Assembly (NCBI GenBank): GCA_001931875.2
Contig: MSJH02000657.1
Coordinates: forward strand, 186,001 to 250,000
Source of the DNA: Byssochlamys sp. IMV 00236
Lineage: Eukaryota > Ascomycota > Eurotiomycetes > Eurotiales > Thermoascaceae
DNA: 64,000 bases
Reading direction: 5' to 3'
Part shown: positions 57,150 through 64,000 of the stretch, one piece after another
How the letters are laid out: every line of letters starts with the position of its first letter
How positions within the stretch are numbered: the first letter of the stretch is position 1
Made by a program: the position numbers and the translations under genes
Notes under the pieces: generated by a model
What the model saw: only the letters and a program-made list of their open reading frames with translations
What the model was told of the DNA's origin: nothing
The model's database searches: none

Positions 57150-57898
57150 CGTTCTGAAAGGGAATGACTGAACTGTACCTTCGTCTTGAAAATGATAGGA
57201 CTCGATATTTCTTGTAACCAGCTTAAGAAGATGGAAGTGAAGTTAGAGAGCGGGTAAGACTGCAGCAAAAGACAATAGTAGGATTGATGCTGAGTCTGTA
57301 CTTTACGTGACGTTCTTGAACCAGCCCCCGATACTTCTCACTGTGAGTGACGCTCGGTTAGTGTCGGTAGTGATCATGTGTAGCTCTGGCACAGCCTGAT
57401 TCGGGCCAGTACTACACAAGGTAATTAAGCCTTTGGTTTGAAAGGCTTAGTTATATTTAGAGGTGTACAGGATTTTAGGGTTATTTCCAATCCGACGGAT
57501 AATGGACCGACCCGCGGTTATGTCCAGGTACACTGCCAGCAATCTACAGAACAGCGATCGGTAGTTATTGGTGGACCATGAGCAGGATAGAAGCAAGACA
57601 ATTGGTTCCTTATCAATTCAGGATCAAGGAACAATCTAGAGATTTATAATCACATTGATACTTATGTGGGTTTTGTTCGGCCCGTTCACCAGGAGATTTG
57701 CCGATAACAAGCTGTCATCGTCTCTAAATGCCGAATCGCTTTTATCTCCGAGCCGGCGGGGTATCAAGCGCTAGGAACAGCCATCTCGAGGGCGTCTTCT
57801 CTTTTATTTAAAGGTCTCTCAGCACGAGGCTTTATGTAGAGCGGTATGCACTCTTAAGGAACCATCTTGTTCACAGCGATACTCGATACTGTGGCAGA
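57150..57898. other. Intergenic, 0.75 kb
   Basis: It follows the UstYa relic and holds the promoter of the SDR at 57899. I looked here for the missing C-terminal half of the UstYa-like gene and found nothing convincing. Confidence 0.55.
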
Positions 57899-58993
57899 AT
57901 GGCGGAATTCGAAGCTTCTAAGTTGTTCTCCGTGAAGGGGTTGGTGGCTGTCGTCACCGGAGGAGGAAGTGGTGAGCATTGTCTTTCAGTTGCTGCTATA
58001 TTGGACCTCTATGAAATGAGACATTGATACTCCTGAGGTGTTTTATGTCTACTTATTGTATCCCCTGTTGATACCCTTGCGTGCTATAGAAGTGATGAAC
58101 ACAAACAGCTTAGTTTGAGTGTATGACCAGATGTTAACAGCTGATATTAAGGTCTCGGGGCTGTAATGGCACGCGCTCTTGATGCCAATGGCGCTTCCAA
58201 GGTGTTTATTCTCGGCCGCCGTGAGCAGAACTTGAAGGATGTCGCCGCGCAAGCGATCAACAAATCTATCATCCCTATCACGGCAGACGTGACTTCCAAG
58301 GAGTCCCTCCAAGCAGCTTACGATACCATCGCAAAGCAGACCGATTATGTCGATCTTCTTGTCGCCAATAGCGGTATTATGGGTCCCAGCATTAGCCCTG
58401 GTCAACCAGGGACACCTGCTGGTACACAAACCTTGTCCGAGCTTCGTGATCATCTTTGGGCAACACCGATAGAAGACTTCTCCAGCGTATTCAACGTCAA
58501 TATCAGCGGCACCTTCTACACTGTTCTCGCTTTCATTCCTCTCCTGCAAGCCGCACTCGAGAAGAGACCAGCTCCCGTACCTGGAAAGCTGTCCCCACCT
58601 AAGCCGCAGGTCATCATCACCAGCTCCATCGGCGGCTTCTCCCGCGTCGCTGCGTTCTCACCCGCGTATAGTATGTCGAAAGCTGCGACCAATCATATGG
58701 TCAAATCTCTCTCCACAATGATGGTCAAACATGACATCCGCGTGAACGGTATCGCGCCTGGTCTGTACTACTCCGACATGGCGGCCCCAGCATTCGAAGC
58801 GTACAATGCTGTTGGTGGTGGTGTTTCGGATGGATCGATCCCGCGCGAATTTGTTCCAATCGGAAGAGGAGGCGCTTCAGAGGATATTGCTGGTATCATC
58901 TTGTGGATGGCTGGTGCTGCCGGTGGTTACATGAGTGGCAATATCGTTGTTAGTGACGGAGGCAGATTGAGCATGGTGCCGTCAATGTATTAA
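57899..58993 (+). CDS. Short-chain dehydrogenase/reductase (classical SDR)
   Basis: Exons 57899-57971 and 58152-58993 give 304 aa. The 180 nt intron, long for this window, splits the cofactor motif. Joined, it reads TGGGSGLG (20-27). The family NAG position is N97-S-G. The active site has S183 (ITSSIGG), Y197 and K201 (AYSMSK), and INGIAPG is present in the variant VNGIAPG. The C-terminus (GNIVVSDGGRLSM) fits a tetrameric NAD(P)-dependent SDR. The upstream in-frame Met at 58166 would omit the cofactor motif, so the spliced start is preferred. The substrate is unknown. Confidence 0.9.
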
Positions 58994-60553
58994 ATGACGA
59001 AAGGGAAAGCAATTCATACTCTTCTATTGCATGTATAAAGATATCGACATATGATATAGGATCTAGACTCTAATTGGAGATGAAACTTTCAACAGTTTGA
59101 TATTCCAGTCAGGCATTAACTCCGTGAAATGAAAATCAACGACCCAAACCCTGGTTAAAGTATAGATCTACGGTAACTACCTCAATCAAGACGTCATCAC
59201 TATTTCTAACTAACTGTGAAGATCGATTCTCCATTCGCATCCAGCTGCCCCCTCCGCTGACGATTATACCCAGTCGCGGATAGCTTCAAAGTTCTTACAT
59301 CGACACTTCGTGTCAAAATCTGGATAGTTTCCGTAAACTCGGATCCAGAATTGACCGAGAATACTAAGGTCAGCCTTGCACATGAGTTGCTGGCGAAGTA
59401 TATCAAGGCAATGTCCTGAACTTGTACGGTTATCCCAGGCGGAGCTAGGAAGTAGTAGAAAGAACATACCTGCGTGAAACTGAAGTCACAACTGGCCCCC
59501 TTTCGCTCTTTTAGATAGTATTCATAGTTCGTTCTAATAAAAAGTCTGGAGGAATACGTTTTTTCATTTGCGTCTAGGGTTAATATCCGAAGTGCTCAAT
59601 CGAAAAGCATGCAAGGTAAGTCGACCCCCGCGGGAACTCCTACTCGCTTTGAAATCTCGATAGGATAATATAATGCCACGTGCTTGCCTATTATCGGAGT
59701 GCTCAGCAAACTTATGGTAGATACGAAGGATGAATGGTTCACGTCGGTTCCCTGAGATAAAGGCCAGGGTTATGTATAGGACCTAGTACTCGAAGTCTAT
59801 ATCCACGTGCGATGCTTTTTAGTCGTCACCTTTTCCTATATCCTCCATTTGCAACAGGTTCTTCGGCTACCTTGATTATGGAATCGAAACTACAGGATTA
59901 TTAGGGATTCAGGTTCTTTAATCTGCAACTAGTCGATACCGCCAGATTTCCCATATGTATAGTTATTTGCTGCCGTGCCATTTAATATTCGACATATAAC
60001 CATTATGCATAAAAGTCAATAAATAGCAATCCTTCCTCTTGAGTATTTCCAGAAGCTCACAGTGTGCTTATGGTTCTGCTGACAACGAAATCAGTAGGCA
60101 ATAGTGAAATGTCGGATTATGAGGACACAGACAACTCCACAGCCGTCGGATGGCCCTGTCAGCCTTCTCCACCATGTCCCGCATCCCTCCTGACAGGAGC
60201 TGAGCTGCCCATTGCCGAGCTCTAATAACTATCGTGTGGATTGATTTGTCACATCGGGAGCTGCAACAGGCGGGGTGCGGGGTAGATGTGTTGATGCGAA
60301 CTTTGTATGCGCATCTGTAGCTTCTCTTGTTATACTTAGATGTTGCCGGTGCGAAGCAGACATACGGTTTTTACGAGTCTGCGATGTAGATAGCCGGCAG
60401 TTAATGTGTCATATTCATTCGTACTTTTATTGTTCGTTATAAAATGATATATACATTCCAAGGTTTTGAAAATAGACCTGCTAAGCATTGCATGATCGTC
60501 ACCACGTAATCGTTGTGGTTAGGGCCCCTGCAAAGCTTCCAATTATCTTTCCC
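58994..60553. other. Gene-free stretch of 1.6 kb
   Basis: It lies between two genes that both end here (the SDR on plus, the Gfa-type gene on minus). Frames are below 70 codons. No RNA gene or repeat family is seen. Confidence 0.6.
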
Positions 60554-61117
60554 TCACAACTTCCCCGCCTTCTTAGCAGTGTAAGCAGCGATGAGATCCA
60601 TAAGGGTCGGCGACAGTGTATCGTATGTCTCCAACCCCACAGACTTGAACTTGCCGCGGACCTCGCCCATACGGTCCGGGTTGAAGCCCTGCTCGATGAT
60701 AGAGGAAACGAAGGCAGCAAATTGAGGCTCCTGCCAGCCCTTCTTGTCGGACAACTCGACATGAACGAAGTCGAGACCCTTAAAGGGATGGTCGATCTCG
60801 ATGCGACCGAACAGATGCACTCCACACTTCTTGCATCGGTTTCGCTGGATGGCGGCGCTCTTGTCGACGATCTCGAGCTTTTCTGGGTGAGCAGTCACAG
60901 TGACCTTCTCCTTCGGAATGACTCCGACAACCGAGAAGAGAGATCCTTCGGGTTTCCAGCACTTAGAGCATCCGCATGCGTGGTTGTGAGCGACATTTCC
61001 ACCCAGAGTCACTTCGACTTTGTCACTGGGGCAGTGGCAGTACAGCTTTCCACCGCTGAAGTTGGGATCACCCTTGGTGATGCCGTTGTCGATAAGAGGG
61101 TGGAGGTGAAGGGCCAT
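60554..61117 (-). CDS. Glutathione-dependent formaldehyde-activating (Gfa) family enzyme
   Basis: A single exon of 187 codons, close to the usual size of about 190 aa. The zinc ligands follow the family pattern: C27 and C29 (LYCHCP), C48, C50 and C53 (HACGCSKC), and C95 and C98 (RCKKC). [15 protein letters not shown] and the GVHLFGRIE strand are typical. Family members are annotated S-(hydroxymethyl)glutathione synthase, joining formaldehyde to glutathione ahead of formaldehyde dehydrogenase. Whether all fungal members catalyse this is debated. The protein is cytosolic, without a signal peptide. No neighbour belongs to the formaldehyde pathway. Confidence 0.92.
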   Translation of the reverse strand: MALHLHPLIDNGITKGDPNFSGGKLYCHCPSDKVEVTLGGNVAHNHACGCSKCWKPEGSLFSVVGVIPKEKVTVTAHPEKLEIVDKSAAIQRNRCKKCGVHLFGRIEIDHPFKGLDFVHVELSDKKGWQEPQFAAFVSSIIEQGFNPDRMGEVRGKFKSVGLETYDTLSPTLMDLIAAYTAKKAGKL

Positions 61118-63018
61118 TTTGGGACTTGTATAGCCTTATGTTTCCTTGACGATGATTGGACTTCGGATTGTATAGCGTGCTCACAAGGTAGACAAAGATT
61201 GATTCTGGAACTGTTCGTCAGGGACCTTGGGAGTCATGGTGAGACGGTATATATATGTCCAGCTCGGGCCCATCTCGGGCCCAACTCCCGTCATGTCTGA
61301 AGTACACCTGATGCGGAGTAAAGATCCAGCTCTTGAGGCATCATCTTCGTTCTAGTCCAGAAACAGTATCATTTCGCGTATGTCATCTCTTGCGGTGTTT
61401 GATTTGGAGAACGCGGGCGCGACAAGATACCTATCCGTTCACTGCGGGGCTTTCGGATACAAATTACTCCGCATCAGAGATACAGAGTACTTTCGAGAGT
61501 ACAAGAATTATTAATCAAACAGGTCCGACTCCTCATCGCGACGTGGTTATACTCCGCATGGGCACAAAAATCTCGCAGAGGTTTCTCGGGATTGCGTGCT
61601 CAATAATGGCGGTATTTGGTATCTTCTGGAGGGACTTCTCGGGCAATGAAAGTCGTATGCTGATTCGCAGGGTCTCCGAGCATTAACTAACTAGCACATG
61701 GACGAACGTGTAAGCCGAAGAACATGGGGCTTGAGAAGATTTATTATTAAGGAAATGGGCGCCGGGAATGTCCACTTTACCAGACGGGGAAGTATCCCTT
61801 CAGGATTGAAGCATGGAGAATGACCTTCATGTCACTGGCTTCAGGTCAGATTATATGTTCCTTGGGAACATAGCTGGTTATTAATCAAATGTCATGGCTG
61901 TTCTTGCGCTCTGCGCTCAGAGATGGAAATGCTGATAGTATGGGTGCATTCAGACTAAATAGGTATGCTCCCTTGAATACCCGTGATTAGAAATATACTG
62001 ACAAGCATCCTTAGAACGGCTATAGAGAAGCTCAAGATCAGTAATCAGCATCGCGGATCGGAGCAGATAATTTCGCCGTAGGGCCGGCCCCTGTCCGCAT
62101 TTTTCAGTGATACAGACTTCCCTCTCCCCAAAGCTTTCATCTCTTTATACATCCAATCGTCTTGGTATCAGTCTGTTCTGCAATCGTTCCCATATTCGTT
62201 TTTCTATGAGTATCGTCCGAACGGTGGGAGAAAATATTTCTGAGACCTGATGGTGAGTCCGATACTGCGCAGCTTTCCGATGCAGGGCCTATTCCGGGCT
62301 TAATCCTACAAAAATCTCTGGTATCGAGCAGATCTGGGGATCCGAAGCGGGAACGCTTTGTTAGTCCTTGATCCGACGTGGCCTGCAGTGATTCGCGAAT
62401 GAATTGTTAGTTGCCAGAGATCAAAGGTCGTAAATGAATGACGGAAGTCGACTAGACGACTAGACCAAAAAGGAGAACTCCTCAGAGGTCTGGTCCTAGC
62501 TGGATCTAACAATGAATATTGACAGTCTTAGAAGAGGATGCTAGCGCGCAGGAGAAAAGGGGACTGCCAGCATTTGGCATGACAATCACACTCAACGAAC
62601 CACAACACGAAGTTATTAAACTGGAGGGTATAAACCGTGACGACGCTTGTCGCATTCTGGGCAGTATATCTCCTTAGCACGAGCGAGGTCGCCGTCGACC
62701 ACAGGGCTTGTGGTGTGATTTTCGAAGCATTCAACCCTGGTTTTTTTTTATGCATTAGTTAGTTCGCTCACTCAGACTGCACATGAACCTATGTTGTTTT
62801 CTTTTGGGCATTTGCTTCTTTTGTTCTAGTTCTACTACTATGGAAGCCCCCAGTTGTTTTTCTGGGCGTTGCTTATACCGTTCTGATTTCACAGCGAACC
62901 ACCGTGATACTCGCACCTCAGCATTTCGTGGTTGGCCGCGGCAGGTCATGGTTTTCATTTTGACTCCAGCAGGGCCTTACTCAAATGAACTCCATAGAAC
63001 CCCTGACTCCTCGCTGGT
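61118..63018. other. Gene-free stretch of 1.9 kb
   Basis: The left end is the promoter of the Gfa-type gene. Frames at 61333-61686 and 62783-63133 have no recognisable product; the second runs antisense into the HNH gene. No repeat family, tRNA or mobile element is seen. Confidence 0.55.
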
Positions 63019-64000
63019 CTACTCTTCGTCATCTTCATCGTCATCTTCATCATCATCATATTCAATACTATCTGCAGCCCCACGAATAGCAGCAATCCTA
63101 TGCAGGACCCACTGCATCTGTAACAGATGGTAGGACGGCAAAGGATGGGTCTGTGGGTTATGAGTCTTGAAAGTTATCACATCGCCGGACTTGACCAGAC
63201 AATCTGTATGGCCATTTAACAGCTTAACGCACCGTCCCGTTGAATTAAGATCCGACCGCAGATCAGGCCGAGATGTGAGGATCGTATATGGCGCGATATC
63301 TTTGCGTTTATTCGCCGGTAGCCAAAAGAACTCTACCTCCATCGTCTTCATGTCTGCGGAGGGAGGGCGTGGCTTGAGCGCAAAGAGGCATCTGTCCCAA
63401 TAGGCATGCGCGCTAGGAGAGAGCGTGATGAGGTTTTCGCATTTTTCGGTCCCATTACCTCCCAATATAGCATCTTCCCATTGTTTAACATGCTCTGCTG
63501 TCCAGAAGGCTCGAAGAGATGCCCAGAATTCCCCTCGGAGACTGTTCCCAAGGCTAAGTGGGAATATGTGGGCTGCTTCCACCATTTGGTCAGCGTGTGT
63601 AATAACACACGTTTGGGAGTCTCTCTGGAGGCACTGACGCAATATATTAGTTGATACCCAATCTTGGCTTATTTGGGTGTACTCACGTTATCAATAGCCA
63701 CCTGGGATCGGACCTTCTTAGCTGATAGCAACGGTGAGTTAGGATCTATTACAGACTGAGACTCATCGGTAGATGTCCGCTGCCTTTTGCCAGTCGGGGT
63801 AGACGCTTCACTTGAAGGGTTTGTGTTTCCTCCCCAAGGATCCTTAACCCTTCTTCGGTTTGCCCCTAAAGAAATTAGCCCAGTAGTCATTTATTATAAC
63901 CCTAGAATACTTACAAATCTCTACGGCATCTAATATCATTGGATTGCCAGCCACGAAGACGGATGCCTTGACTGGATCGTCGTGGCTTGCGATTCTGCGT
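63019..64000 (-). CDS. HNH-endonuclease-domain protein, 5' end outside the window
   Basis: Three exons are visible: an open exon running in from the window edge to 63915, then 63865-63687 and 63633-63019. About 293 residues are seen. The edge exon (ASVFVAGNPMILDAVEI) leads to a Lys/Ser-rich linker (WANRRRVKDPWGG). The HNH_2-type domain then starts CLQRDSQTCVITH and contains EAAHIFPLS (first His), CENLITLSPSAHAYWD (Asn and last His). The tail ends in a run of Asp and Glu encoded by a TCA/TCT-rich repeat at 63026-63060. Proteins of this group are expanded in Aspergillus and relatives and have no known role. The splice phases (1, then 0) agree. The start codon lies beyond 64000. Confidence 0.85.

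Noticed and set aside
61333..61686. 117-codon plus frame
   Set aside because: No domain, no supporting introns and ordinary composition; probably chance.
63026..63060. Short repeated TCATCT/TCA units that look like a direct-repeat array
   Set aside because: They lack spacers and simply encode the Asp/Glu tail of the HNH protein, so this is not a CRISPR or regulatory array.

Overview
The window is nuclear DNA of a filamentous ascomycete, most likely an Aspergillus-like member of the Eurotiales. The coding regions are split by short introns (mostly about 50-140 nt) with GTAWGT-type donors, CTRAC branch points and YAG acceptors. Genes lie on both strands, each with its own promoter. The proteins are typical of moulds: a GPI-anchored Ser/Thr-rich wall protein, an Ahc1-type zinc-finger protein, a Dgr2-like WD40 protein, a UstYa relic and an HNH protein. 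I see no bacterial-type operons, rRNA, tRNA, CRISPR array or intact transposon. All gene models were built by eye, by joining exons whose phases agree; none has been tested against transcripts.

Layout: 1-8.5 kb holds accessory metabolism and surface genes (SMP-30/gluconolactonase, an SDR, a GPI protein, an arylsulfotransferase-family protein with a predicted membrane tail). 10.5-24.4 kb holds a helix-hairpin-helix protein, an Ahc1-like chromatin factor, a 4.6 kb gene-free gap, a WDR44/Dgr2-like protein and SRP9. 25.7-48.4 kb is a dense housekeeping block: ribonucleotide reductase small subunit, mitochondrial oxaloacetate-type carrier, Swd2, a DUF1308 protein, Ptm1-type 7TM protein, Ncs2, a DUF4112 protein, Dcp2, Iba57, a Cwc23-type J protein and one conserved protein I cannot name. 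48.6-51.5 kb holds a divergent pair that reads as thymine salvage. 51.7-64 kb is more accessory: a UBA/VWA protein with two PPxY motifs, two SDRs, a broken UstYa-like gene, a Gfa-type enzyme and a 5'-truncated HNH protein.

The most notable unit is at 48600-51525. An amidohydrolase closely resembling fungal iso-orotate decarboxylase and a dioxygenase closely resembling thymine 7-hydroxylase are divergently transcribed from one 590 bp promoter. That promoter carries five HGATAR (AreA/Nit2-type) sites within 71 bp. Together the two enzymes would turn thymine into uracil (thymine to 5-hydroxymethyluracil, 5-formyluracil and iso-orotate, then decarboxylation), apparently under nitrogen-catabolite control. 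Other points of interest are a KEN box and CDK site in the ribonucleotide reductase small subunit, a 27 bp palindrome in its promoter with ACGCGT motifs in its introns, two short introns without stops that could be retained in frame, and a leucine-rich motif array in Dcp2.
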